Below, piece by piece: positions 22,324-33,336 of a stretch of 64,000 nucleotides of DNA. The stretch is from Verpa conica (lineage: Eukaryota > Ascomycota > Pezizomycetes > Pezizales > Morchellaceae): the NCBI GenBank assembly GCA_033030425.1, contig JAUFSD010000019.1, positions 310,001 through 374,000 of the forward strand. Reading direction: 5' to 3'. Made by a program: the position numbers and the translations under genes. Within the stretch, counting starts at the first letter, position 1; each line of letters starts with the position of its first letter. The notes beneath the pieces were generated by a model. The model was not told the origin of the DNA, ran no database searches, and saw only the letters and a program-made list of their open reading frames with translations.

Positions 22324-23206
22324 ATGCCCCCCCAAAATCGGTATCGCGTACCCACAGGGACCCATATTTATAGAACGCAACAGCCCACTCCTCAAACACC
22401 CCAAACCCGCCAATATAACCCTCATGAGCAAGGGCAGCTACCCCCTCAGCAGATGGGCTTTCGGTCACAACACATAAACAATCCACCCCTTTGGCCTTCA
22501 TTTCATACACCCTTGACAGCCTCGGCCTCCCACCATGGCTGGATATCAAACCAGCATGGACAGAATAACCATAACAGCCTGCTGTATGTATTAGTTTCTG
22601 CTCTAAGTCTTGCTTTAACTAATTGTATCAATTAGTTACCATATACCTGTAGCAGGGTCCTCGAATTTGCAAACAATGTTACAGTCCTTGCCAGCCCACA
22701 CTACCGGTGGGGGTTTCGGATAACCCCTACCGGATCTTACAGACGAGAGTAGTGGGCATCGGTACACGGGATTCTATAATCATATGCATAGCATTGATCC
22801 GAGTATTCCCCTAACTGGCCCCTCTCCAGATATCCAGTACGAAGGAGCGAATATTGGTGTCCGGGTACATGACGAGGCCAGCCCTTGGGGTATTCTATGG
22901 AACTCACAAATTTCTACCCCGGTAAATCACGGTGAAGCCCATAGTCTTGACGTCGGAGAACCATCAATAAATTCAACCAACTCCCAGACATCCGATAATA
23001 GTCTAATGGACCCAAACGGCTTTCGCATGTTGCCGGGGTACCGTGGGTGTAAGAACTACTACGGCCTCTTTGAGTGCTTTGATGATTGTAAACATAGCCG
23101 TTTTAGGGACCACGGGTTTCCCCGGCGAGCAAACTTGTTAGCTCACCTCCGCAACTACCATGGGCAGAATATTCCGAGGGGGGCCCGTGTAAACCCTTCT
23201 TTGTAG
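22324..23206 (+). pseudogene. Array copy 4: zinc-finger-like gene with one premature stop
   Basis: The exons by homology would be join(22324..22583, 22636..23206), 831 nt or 276 codons plus stop. The 52-nt intron (GTATGT ... CAATTAG) is at the family position. In exon 2, the codon after the conserved GGFG is TAA (22721-22723) where copies 2, 3 and 5 have CAA or CAG (Gln). Everything else stays in one frame to the final TAG, including LPGYRGCKN and CFDDC ... HLRNYH, where the C in the -CH of sister copies is Y but the metal-binding spacing is intact. It is therefore a recent or conditional pseudogene: a C-to-T change in a CpA context, or a sequencing error. Downstream reinitiation at the ATG at 22784 would still yield a 140-aa protein with the finger. 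Confidence 0.8.
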
Positions 23207-23484
23207 GAGTGTGGAGTTGTTGCCGAAGTACATTAGGGATTAGGGGTTAGGGCGTAAGGCGAAATCTTGGGAGCCCAATGGCTCCGTTGATAACAGTAAT
23301 GTTTTCTTTTCTGGCTATGTAAGAACTATCCTGGAACAGGCTTATGTGGTTGTGGTCTTAATTGGTTTTATCTTAAAAAATATATTATGTCTAAATACCA
23401 TAACCGGGCCTGTCTTATAGCGAATCTCGCACGTCGGAGTCATAACCTCTACTGAGTAGTCTGTTTACTGGTGAAGGGATTGTA
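23207..23484. other. 3' flank of copy 4
   Basis: Non-coding. It matches the 3' flank of copy 5 (about 29884-30140): GATTAGGGGTTAGGGCGTA versus GATTAGGGGCCAGGGCGTA, then TTCATTGATAA-like and TCTGGCTATGTAAGAACTA words. The two diverge where the MITE starts in unit 4. Confidence 0.55.
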
Positions 23485-23733
23485 CTCGTCCTCCAGGGTA
23501 AGAGCCAGAAAACGGAGGTACGCACAGGTACGACCGGGGGGTGGGGTAAGTGGCGGAGGTATAGATCTTGGCATCATATACTCAATTATATACCATTCTT
23601 GGTAATAGAATATTCTTGAATCTGTTTAATATTGAGAATAATGGCTTGTTATTTGCCTTATTAGTGAATCTGTAGTTCCGAGACACCTCGTGCATACCCC
23701 CCCTGTTCTCCGGTTCTTGCCCTGGAGGATGAT
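23485..23733. mobile_element. MITE family B (TA-flanked), copy 2
   Basis: A 249-bp sister of 17547-17809: left end CTCGTCCTCCAGGGTAAGAG, right end the inverse, ending CCCTGGAGGATGAT, with TA at 23483-23484 and 23734-23735. It sits 279 bp after the stop of copy 4, versus 323 bp for copy 3. Copy 5 has no such element at that place. Confidence 0.85.
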
Positions 23734-23754
23734 TACTGTGAAGAAAAAAGCTGG

Positions 23755-25260
23755 CGGTAGAAATAAATATACCCTTAATGCAAGGAAAGAGAGAGTGTAC
23801 TAACAGTTAAGAAAAGTCTTCTCTGGGGATATTGGTTCCTCTTACTTAGTCTAATTTCTTGGCGTTTCAATTAAAAACAAAACAGAAAAGCAAAAACAAG
23901 AACGTATCCAAACTTAAAAGGGAGAATATAAAAGTATCTAATATAGTTTTTTCTATACTTCATTCCTACTAGGTTTCCATAGCCCTACTCTAACTTACTT
24001 GACGCCTGGAGCGCCTAGTGTGCTTAGAAATATATGTAGTTTGAAAGAGTATACTGACAATCCAGGCCGAGTATATATATAAGGCGGTAGCAAATGGGTT
24101 GAAGAGTTACTCAAGTCCCATTTGACCTATTCTATACTCCTTGTACAGGTTTCCCTAGATTTTCCCAACTAGCCGAGCTAGTTGGACCTAATCTGGAAGT
24201 GCTCAAAAATGTGTTTGGGGCCACTAAATACGAACGTGGCTCATTGTCAGAGGCTGCCCTCTCAAGAGCGGAAAATACTCCTGCAGTAGCAGTATCAAGC
24301 GAAGATCCTGAAATATTGCTGTGAGACTATCGTTTTCAACCCTACATCGGTTTCGTTATACAGCGCAATCGCCCTATAAACAGGCCTTCCAATGGGCCGA
24401 CCCTTATTTGGGCTTGCCCGGGCCGGAAGAGCACTTTTGCTAGTTGGGCAGGGCTGGGCCGTAGGAAATATTTACCCGGGCTAAATATTTAATTGGGCCA
24501 ACGTTAAAAGTTGTTAGAAGGCCTGTCTCGAAGGTTATTACCAGAGGGTACCGGTTTTGGAGGAGGAGGGACAGAGGCTCTAGCGCAAAAGAGCAATATT
24601 AGTTCTTACTTGGGCTACTTGGGCTTGCCCGGGCTGGCCCATTGAAAGGCCTGCCTATAAAAGATCGGGTTATAAGAATAATCGCCTAGTAAGGGTACGT
24701 ACTCCCGACCAGACAGGGACCCCTTTGTGTGTGGTGAGCCTTTATATAAGGATATAACAATACTTTAATTTCATATCCTTATAGGGCGATCTCGCTGTAG
24801 TATATCCCGTTCTCGCATCTGGAATTATGTCTGATAGCGTCTAGTTCTGGATTATCATACCCTGTCCCACATTGGTATCTAGAATTACTCTCGATACCTT
24901 CTATTTCAGTCTTACTTCTGATCCCCCTATCCTTTTATTGAGTGTATTGATGGTCCTTATTCTCATCCTGGAAGTGGAGATTTTTTTCTTGTAGTGCTAC
25001 TCTGGCTGCTTTTTCATCATCCCTCTGCGACTTGACAATAGCCAATCTTCTCTTTTCATTCCTCGAAATTGCCATAACAGCCAGGTAAGCGTAGTACGAT
25101 GGAACACTTTGAGTTCGCTTAGCGAGACGGTTTCTAGAAGGTATGTATGGATGAAATAGAGATAGTAAGAGAGATTAATACGATAGGCATAAGGATCAAA
25201 GACAAACCGGTGTAGTATGGGCATATGCAGTATGTATTATCGTTAGAGCTCTTAAATTTT
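23755..25260. repeat. Large duplicated block (partner 31265-32400)
   Basis: A collinear, diverged duplication. It starts GTGAAGAAAAAAGCTGGCGG (23749; partner GTGAAGAAAAACGCTGGTAG at 31270) and continues through ATTGGTTCCTCTTACTTAGT, CTTAGAAATATATGTAGTTT, GAATGGGTTGAAGA-like and CATCATCCCTCTGCGAC (25014; partner 32288) to GGTAAGCGTAGTACGATG-like near 25084. Stops occur in every frame in both copies, so neither is now coding. Each copy holds a different hAT-like insertion, so those came after the duplication. Confidence 0.7.
24381..24653. mobile_element. hAT-like MITE (273 bp) with perfect 8-bp target duplication
   Basis: The inverted ends are CAGGCCTTCCAATGGGCC and GGCCCATTGAAAGGCCTG, followed inward by GGGCTTGCCCGGGC-type repeats. 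The perfect target duplication CCTATAAA flanks it (24373-24380 and 24654-24661). An 8-bp duplication and CAG-starting ends are typical of hAT elements. No transposase inside, so it is non-autonomous. Confidence 0.9.
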
Positions 25261-26177
25261 GTCTGTTATAGGGGAAGGCTTCCAAGAGGGACTTGTGAGT
25301 GAAAATGAGATAGGTAGAGAGTGTGTCCAATGATAGGTCTAAAAAGCCAGTGTCATTCATAAGCATATGTGGTGTGCAATACTCTTGGGGCTCTCTGCCC
25401 GACAGATTATTCCTTGGTGCTGTGGCACACGCTAGCAGACAAAGCTAAATATTACTAGCCACATGGACATCTGTCCTCTTAGAGTCATGTCCTACCTTAG
25501 ATAGTTCCTCTCCTGTTCTATTTACATAATATCATCCTTGGTTTTCTGTCTATTTGAATAAGATCACTTTCTGCTCTTAGCCTATTCCGATAGTGAAGAA
25601 CTTCAGACAGCCTACAGTGCCCATAGCCCTAGCCCCGAAACCAGTTAGAGTTAGGATGTAACACATTCGTATGGGGTAGAGTTTCAACACTTGTTTAATA
25701 GGGTTTTTTAATTCTATTATTTAAGTTTTATTAATGGGTGGTGATCTTTTTAGTGTTAAAGTTAAACGTACGGATGAGCTAATACCTATTATCTTATTTA
25801 ATTTGATTTTTCCACACCAGGGATAAACCACACCAGGGATAAATGTACATTGATATGCGTTGGAACCGTTTGAGTCGGCTAGGAATATTGAGACATACTT
25901 GTGCTGGTAAAGGCCCTACTTTTTTTTCTTTTTTTTCTTTTTTCTTATTTTTGTGGCGCATCATGCTACCCCAGTCATAACGGGTCGTAAACTCATGAAG
26001 TTTGTAAAAAGGACTGCTATTGCGTACTATCCAAAGCTACGCCAAGTCTACGATTTTGTACGATATGCAATAGCAGGCCGTTCTGGAAACTTTGTGTACC
26101 GGGTGTACCTAGAGTAAACGCAAAATGCCGAGAACTTGATGCCCATAGGTCCGGAGTTTGCTTGCACCTATAGAGTA
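25261..26177. other. Gene-free stretch
   Basis: No gene supported. GTAACACATTCGTATGGGGT ... ATTATTTAAGTTTTATTAAT (25657-25735) and the C/T-rich tract 25919-25955 are the counterparts of 17416-17500 and 18065-18090 after copy 3. A short inverted repeat, CTGCTATTGC ... GCAATAGCAG, spans about 26013-26080. Confidence 0.4.
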
Positions 26178-26286
26178 CTAGTGAGGCCGAGATGTATATT
26201 AGTCACGTGTTTTGTCTTTGCTGCACAGGAACAGAATCACCACCAAATATAACTCATGTGACCAATATACCTCCCAGCCTTACTAG
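26178..26286. mobile_element. Hairpin MITE family H, copy 1
   Basis: A 109-bp near-palindrome: left CTAGTGAGGCCGAGATGTAT, right the inverse of CTAGTAAGGCTGGGAGGTAT. Inner motifs are TTAGTCACGTG and its inverse CATGTGACCAATA. TA flanks lie at 26176-26177 and 26287-26288. A related copy lies at 30404-30505. Confidence 0.75.
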
Positions 26287-26439
26287 TACATTAAATCTAA
26301 GTGATTGTTGACACTCTTCCCCCCTTCTATATATTTACATTGATTGCTAATCTTTTGGCATTGCAACTTGACATTTGGTGGGTGCGTTGCTATCTAGGTG
26401 AACCTAGGAGATAAACTTTTTTTAGAAAGTACTGTATAA

Positions 26440-27010
26440 TAGAGTACGGTCCGCAGAATACTATAAAATCAAGAAAGGACTTTATAGTCCACTGTTAGAA
26501 AGTTCGCTGGAAACACCAAAAATCTGGTCTAAATCTCGATTGTATTACCTTTATATTTACAAGAGATAGGATACTCGTGGAGTTCTGTTATACCGAGATA
26601 CCCTTACCTATATACCCAGGGTAGGTGAAAGGAGCGTGATGTCCCAAAAGTGTGGATTAGACCGTAGCAGAAGTAGCTAATAGCTAGTAAAAGTTTTTCT
26701 TAGGTTTTTTTTAACTTAAGAATCTAGCAAAATGTCTAGCCAACCAGGGGATATGACCATAGTTAGCCACCCCCACCTGTTATTTTAGTATTCCTCTAGT
26801 TTCTATAGAGAAATGGTCAAAGCTTATAGGTATTCATATAGAGCAGGAACCTTGTTTTCACGAATAAACGTCTCGGAGCGCCCTCTAAGTAGACTCTTAT
26901 AAGCCGAATATTGGTATGGTTGGTATTGTACACTTAATAGTGGGACCGGGTACTATCAGAGTCAAAAATACATATGGATCCCACTCTCCTGCGCAGGAAT
27001 ACCAGGGAAT
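26440..27010. repeat. Duplicated intergenic block (partner about 10380-11060)
   Basis: Shares, in order, TATAGTCCACTGTTAGAA, GTAGGTGAAAGGAG, CCCAAAAGTGTGGATTAG, CCAACCAGGGGATATG and CTCTAGTTTCTATAGAG with the stretch downstream of copy 2. Non-coding in both. Confidence 0.6.
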
Positions 27011-29092
27011 AATCATATATACAATATTTCTTTAGAGTTTTATAATAAAAGAACTGTGTTAGCACAACTTTTTAACACTTCTGTGTTACATAATTTCTTT
27101 TGTACAGTAGTGTATATTTATATCAGGGTTATGGGGAATCCGAGCCCTATTTATGAAACCATCTGGCCTAGCTAGCTATAGTCGACTGCTGGCGGAGCTC
27201 TTGTGAGCCAACCCCCTTTACACGGACCAAAGGAACCATTGAGCCTAAGATAGCACATGTAACCCAATCGAGCACAAGTGCAGGTGCATATTGAGCCCCA
27301 ATTTCTTGTGTAACCTACAAGAGCCTCAAGACAATCAGTAGCAATAAATACCACATCGGCCCCGCTCAACACTGCTCCTCTTATTCTCACACTTATCGCC
27401 CCGTTTAACAATGTTCGATTTATTCTATCCTCGTCCCCCACTTGACACCTTTCGCCGAACCCAGAACCCACCCCCCGAGTACTACTCGCTCTCGAATACT
27501 ACTTATTCTTGAGTACTACTCACTCTCGAGTACTACTTATTCTCGAGTACTCACTCTCTTGACTACCTATGTCCCTCGTCATACACCCACTCAAGCTCAT
27601 TCGCTCAAGCGCGCAGATTTACCCATGCAAGATTGTCCTCATGTGAGCCTGTTCTTCCTATAAATACGGGCCACTCACCTAATTTCCTCCACCGTACTGT
27701 CCGGTATATCTAAATGCGACACTTCGGGAAGTATGCTAACTGTAGCGTAGGCCTACAAAGCACCTCTATTCTATTCTACACTGCCACTAGATCTTTTTAA
27801 ACTCTATCTATTATCTCTATTTGAATAGACTAAAATTCGACTAGTATTTGCTTACTAATAAAGTCTGGGTGAAAAATACCCGTACCGGCGCGTTGCCCGT
27901 ATCGATATATTATCCTTATCGGCTCCTTGTCCGTGCTGGTCCATTATCCGTGCTGGCCGGCCTGATCGGGTATTTAAGATCATGCTGCGGCTGGTCACAA
28001 TCTGTATCTGCCCAAGCTGAGTTCTCCAAGCTGAGTTCTCCAAAGCTGAAACACTGGTCGTAAACTGAGGTATCTACTTCCGGCCCGAAGGCCCTCGGGA
28101 GACAAATCCGCGGAAAAAAACCCTCGCAAAAATTCTCCGGTCCTACTACACGGCATCTTGCACATACAAAGCAGTATACCCTGGGCTTACATCTCAATTG
28201 AACCCCGGCAGAGGATATGTGGTTTCTATAGGTCAGGCTATATCTGTGGTAGACGCCGTTATGCAGCGAAGTTGGAATCCGGAATAGTCGCTTAGCGCTT
28301 CTATCAGCAAAGGAATTGTGCTTATAAGTTTGATTACCCTTGAGAGTAGGGTTATTCCCTGGCCTTTTTTTGGTTGCGGGTGTTATAAGTTTGATTACCC
28401 TTGAGAGCAGGGTTATTCCCTGGCCTTTTTTTGGTTGCGGGTGTTATATTAGGTCTTTCCTGAATTCATGGCATTTTCAAACCTCTGCTTTGCATGCTTT
28501 CTTTGAGTTGATGCTTACCTTCAAGCATTTGGGAGCCTCCTTACAATCAAAACGAGACTCTGAAGAGGTGGGAGGAGTTTTTGTTGGCAGCTGGTTTGGA
28601 TTTTCAGACAATCGTTAGACCGCTTGGTATCGATACCAGTTTCGATCATTCTGGTCCCCACCTTTTAGAAATCACTTGGTCCTGCATGGTGGGGGAAAAA
28701 ACAAAAAAACAAGACATAAGACGGCTTTTAGCACCTCGGAGGTATTAGCGAAAAAAAAGCACTATTACTGCTTACCAGAACGCCTTGTCCACCTCTGTAT
28801 TAATATGGGGATCACCTAAAATGTATATCTATCGAGAGTCCTACCCCAAGGCCGTGGTTTGGGGTATATGATGCAGTAAGGAGGCTAATAAGGAGGTAGC
28901 TGAGTTAACGGCCTACGCAGGTATTGGTGATATTTGTCTAGATGTTGAATCCGACTTGGATCAGACTTTGGGTGGAGACACTGTTTATCCTTGTTATGTT
29001 TTCATATTTAAGGGGTCCATTAATCCGTCTCGAACCATCATCAACAAAGATCCACAGAAGCCAAATTAACCCCTCATATTCCATCCCAAGAT
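27011..29092 (+). repeat. 5' flank of array unit 5, with two tandem repeats
   Basis: Non-coding. At 27477-27555 a roughly 30-bp unit based on CTCGAGTACTACT is repeated two to three times. At 28322-28446 a 61-bp unit (TTATAAGTTTGATTACCCTT ... GGTTGCGGGTG) occurs twice with one difference. The stretch around 27980-28240 has GCTGAGTTCTCCAAAGCTGA and ATTTCTATAGGTCAGGCTAT words of the other unit flanks. The pre-gene box GCTGAGTTAACGGCC is near 28899, about 190 bp before the ATG. Confidence 0.55.
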
Positions 29093-29883
29093 ATGCCCAA
29101 AAATCGATATCGCGCACATCCTAGAACCCACATCGCCAGGGCCCAAGAGCCTCTCCAGGCCCCCCAAACCCCTCAATACAATCCTCAGGAACAATGGCAG
29201 CTACTCCCCCAGCAGATGGGCCCCCGAGCACAATACATCAACAATGTACTTCACCAACCTTCAGGTTATACATCACCCTTAATCGCCTCCCCTGACTGGC
29301 CGTCAAACCACTATACTAGGCAGAATAACTACAATAGCCTCTTGTATGTATCAATCTTATGCTAGATCCTGCTTCAGCTAATTATATTAGCCGCCATCCA
29401 CCTGTAGCAGGGCCAAACCCTCCGATTCTGCAACAAGCGTTACAGCTGCCCGCCTACACCACCAGCGGAGATTTCGGACAGCATCTACATGGTTCTCCAG
29501 ATGGGTGTAGTGAATATCGATATATAAGAGCAAGTACTGATGTTCAAGCATATCATGAGACCAGCCCTTTTGGTTCCCTATGGAACCCACAGGTGCCCAG
29601 CATGGGAAACGACGATGAAGCCCATAACCCTGACGATAGCGAACCCCTAATAAACGCAGAAAACTCTCAGAAACGTAGCGGTTTGATGGACCCAAATGAA
29701 TTCCATACATTGCCAGGGTACCGTGGGCGCAAGAACCAATATGGTCTTTTCGAGTGTTTTGATGATTGTAAACACAATCGTCTTGAGGAGCAGGGGTTTC
29801 CTCGGAGGGCAAACCTGCTGGCTCACCTTCGGAGCTGCCATGGACAGAATATTCCGAGGGGGGCCCGTGTAAACCTTTATTAA
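29093..29883 (+). CDS. Array copy 5: P/Q-rich protein with atypical C2H2-like zinc finger (complete, two exons)
   Basis: Exons join(29093..29343, 29391..29883), 744 nt and 247 aa, with a 47-nt intron: GTATGT donor, GCTAAT branch-like site, TATTAG acceptor. Phase is 2/1 as in copies 2-4. The protein begins MPKNRYRAHPRTH, then a P/Q-rich stretch, a NNYNSLL block at the splice site, VAGPNPP, NEFHTLPGYRGRKN and finally CFDDC ... HLRSCH with C-x3-C-x18-H-x4-H and GQNIPRGARV. It has no second intron. It is closest to copy 4 (both have GLFECFDDCKH and a shorter linker), so these two probably arose by the latest duplication. No localisation signal apart from the basic C-terminus. Function unknown. 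Confidence 0.8.
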
Positions 29884-31264
29884 TAGGAGTGAGGGGTCTA
29901 GTTGTCGAAATGGATTAGGGGCCAGGGCGTAGGGTGCAGGATAATACCTTTAGGAGTCCAACGGTTTCATTGATAATCACAACGTTCTTTTTTCCTTTTC
30001 TCGCTATGTAAGAACTACCTTGAAGTATTCTTAATGGGTTTTATGTTAGAAATAATATATATTGTCTAAATGTTATAAGTAAACTTTTCATTTGGTGGAT
30101 ACGTCAGGAGAGCTAAGGCCTTTTCTGGGTAGCCTGTTCACTCGCATCCGAGCTAAATTATTAGGACAGACGGTTACCAAATGGCCTGGCTTGTAGAAGA
30201 GTCAAAAATAAACCCCTAGCTAAGGAACTGATCGAGTGGGCTCAGCTACGAAATTGGTGGGATCATGACCAACAACAGAACACACAGATAAATCTGCGTA
30301 TATTCTATCTATAATACAGTCAGCTGTGACCGGAAGACGTATGTGTTCTGGTGGCGGACAGGGGCCTGACTTGGCGTAGGCTATTGAAGGGTACAGGAAT
30401 ACACTACCGAGGCCGAAAGGTATCGGTCACATGATTTATCTTTGGTGGTGATTCTGTTCCACCAAAGATAGACTACATGACCAATATACTTCCCGGTATT
30501 GCTAGTAGTAAAGGTAGTATAGCATCTGTAAGCTGTGCTCTTGGAAATAGTCCGAATTAGTCGAGATAATGCGGTAACGGGGCCGGGGTGCCCTAGATCT
30601 AGGGAGGCTAAGAACCAAATTCAGAGTACAGATTGTCAAGCCCAGGTCAAAGCATATACTGTCATGCAACTCACGGTCCCGAAGATTCATGCTCTATATT
30701 TCGTCACAAACCTATCTTGTTGTGGTATTTTCCTTTTCAGGATATCCTAATACTTTACCTCGACCCGAGTAGTCTAGTGGCATGGTACAAGTGTATGAAT
30801 GGAGCGAGGGTGCCGCAATCCATGGTTGACGGATGAAACTCTGAAAGTCTTTTATACTATGAAGGATAGTCATTTATTCTCGCGTATGCAGAAGTAATGA
30901 AGTAGTGTGGGTGGTCGTCTTTCGCATCTAGAATGAGATAATTAGCGCATAGATTATTAATCATAAGTATTCAGAAAAATCCTGATGATTAATTAGGGTG
31001 AGGTTATACTAAATCAAAGTGTTATGGAGTCGCGCACCAGGATTTCATAGCTGCTATGTGAACTCCAAAGACATTTATTTTTTGGCTACATAGTAGGTTA
31101 GGCCCTAGGTTCTGGTACGCGGTAGTAAGTTCGCATTCCACAGAGTATAAATATCTCCCTCAAAGAGCGGATGAGCCTGATCACATATAATCAATTCCAG
31201 ATCACCAAATATAGATACGATAGAAGAGGGGAATATGAGTATTTCAGGTTATATAGACTGATAA
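29884..31264. other. Gene-free stretch after copy 5
   Basis: The 3' flank is homologous to 23207-23480 at first, then AT-rich decayed DNA. A hairpin element lies at 30404-30505. I see no coding signal on either strand. The frame at 30535-30750 has no family motif and is not found in other units. Confidence 0.4.
30404..30505. mobile_element. Hairpin MITE family H, copy 2
   Basis: An imperfect palindrome with arms CTACCGAGGCCGAAAGGTAT and the inverse of CTAGCAATACCGGGAAGTAT. The inner parts GGTCACATGATTTATCTTTG and CAAAGATAGACTACATGACC pair almost fully. It shares GGTGGTGATTCTGTT with the inverse of the copy at 26178. A TA remains on the right flank; the left flank is decayed. Confidence 0.7.
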
Positions 31265-32400
31265 TAGAATGTGAAGAAAAACGCTGGTAGTATATATTAA
31301 TATACCTCCAATATAACGAAAGAGAAGGTTTATTACCAAAGAAAAGTCTCCCCCTGGATCAGACATTGGTTCCTCCTAGTTAGTCAAGTAACTTGGCTTG
31401 ACATGTCAGTCAAAAGATAAATAAAATAGAAAGACAAAAGTAAGAACTCACTTGAATCGCGGCGCATCCAGTGCACTTAGAAATATATGTAATATGAAAG
31501 ATTATACTGATACTAGTAAAATCAGCTATTCGTACAGTTCAGGTCTATTGTATAGGCGCTAGCGAATGGGTTGAAGAATCACTCTAGCATTATTCGGTCT
31601 ATTTTATCCTCCCTGACCTTCAAAAAGTTTACTGCTTGTACAAGCTTCTCTAGATTTTCAAAATCGTCTAGCTAGTTGCACCTAATTGGTAGTGCTCACC
31701 ATCGTGCTTGAAACCTCCAAATATGAACATGGCTCACTGTCAGAAACTACCCTATCAAGTGCGGAGAACGACTCTACCACGGTAAGGTTTGCCCCAAAAT
31801 ATATCAAGAACTCAAGTAATTTCGCAATAAAAAGAGATATAATCCCAAAGTTAGCAGAGGTTTAAATGGGCCAGCCAAGCTACCTTTTATGTGGCCCGAG
31901 CCAGCCTAGTTTTTAGCCCAGGCCGGCCCATTTAAACCTCTGAAAGTTAGAAACCAGGGATCTAGTAAAGACTCTGCTTGCGAGCGTCTATCTGACGTTT
32001 TAAGTAGCGCCAGAACCAAGTAAACATCTTGCTAGATCACCGTAAGCGTATCGTTGTTCTCAGTCCCTAAATCACGTTTATTATTGTCTATCCAATTCTC
32101 GCGTCTACCTCTCGATTATCACACCTCATCTCATCCTGGGATCCGGAATCACCCCCAATAGCCTTTATTTCAGGCTTACTGCTCATCTCCTCTATCCTTT
32201 TATCAAGTGAGTCGATTGTCTTCATATGGTTTTTGTTTCCGCTCCGAGGAAAGAAAACCTTTCCTTGTATTACTGCTTCGGCTGCTCATCATCCCTCTGC
32301 GACCTGGCAGCATTCAACCTTCTCCTTTCATCCTTGACATTACCATAATAGCTAGGTAAGCGTGTACTATGCGACACTTTGAGTTTGTTATAGGGAGAGT
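31265..32400. repeat. Large duplicated block (partner 23755-25260)
   Basis: The diverged counterpart described at 23755. It contains an 88-bp hAT-like element not present in the partner and lacks the 273-bp one. The shared CATCATCCCTCTGCGACC word at 32286 and AGGTAAGCGTGTACTATG near 32352 anchor the right half. It ends near a GGATGGATGGG-type low-complexity tract (32404-32445). Confidence 0.65.
31855..31942. mobile_element. hAT-like MITE (88 bp) with perfect 8-bp target duplication
   Basis: The ends CAGAGGTTTAAATGGGCC and GGCCCATTTAAACCTCTG are perfect inverted repeats of 18 bp. The target duplication AAAGTTAG is at 31847-31854 and 31943-31950. The same ends are found in the 152-bp element that interrupts the NACHT-kinase gene at 39022. 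Confidence 0.93.
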
Positions 32401-33336
32401 ATTATGGATGGATGGGTGAAAGGTAGATAGGTAGGAGGAGGTGTAATGGTGGGCTTGGGATCAAGTGTGAAGCTAGTGTGGTCCATGATTATACGTGGTG
32501 TAATATCCTTGCACTCTCTACCCGACAGATTATCCGTTAGGGCACCTATAACCCAAACCCTAAAATGAGATAGCGTACTTTGTAGCCTTAACTTTGAAAG
32601 AGAATAGTGTCGCATGGGCATGACATCTTTCTAGATCTATGCAATCAACAATCCTTTACTGTTTAGATATACTGATTTTCCAGGCCTGTGGTCTATTCAC
32701 CTTGAACACCAAAGAGACTCTTAACATACAGCCAGTAGTAGATGTACGCATTTTCCCACAAGCTGTCCACCGATGATACCCTTATTTTCTAGATGAAATA
32801 TCCCGGAAACACCGAGTTTACCCTTATAGAGTACAGTATTCCTAACGGGGCAGTCCGTCCGTTCTTATCCTAAGACCGGACGCCTATAGCTTTGTAGTCC
32901 GTCCTTTCCCCTACTATAAATGCCCTAGGGCCCAAAGCATGAGGACCGGGACTACATGGGGCCCCACAGATCGCCAAGGTAGCATGGTTAGGGGTTTCTT
33001 GATTTGTTTTAAGACTAATACTTTACTCTAGTAATACCTTGTTTTGTGAAAATTACCTATTTAGACTTGGGAGGTATAACAAAAATAACTTGACATAATT
33101 TATAGGGCCCTATAGTCACTATAGGCCGAGAAAATCATGCCCCAGACGGACTATGATGCACGGTCGTCTCGTACTGGTGCCGCGGTAGGGCCCCGGACGG
33201 TTGGGAACACTGCGAGTCAGTGGTCTACAAAAACTTGGAGACCTTTAATACTACATCAACAGACTTCCCAAGTTTTCCTGGGAAATTTTACCTATTATTG
33301 GCGTTGTAATATCGGCCTAAAATATCGGTATACTTT
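32401..33336. other. Gene-free stretch or lost 5' part of the NACHT gene
   Basis: No gene recognised. The last 200 bp (33137-33336) are open in one frame but resemble no part of a lipase-like domain that I can recognise. They could hold the decayed 5' exons of the following gene. Confidence 0.35.

Noticed and set aside
1..33000. CRISPR array or bacterial operon
   Set aside because: No short direct repeats with regular spacers; introns and fungal domains show eukaryotic DNA.
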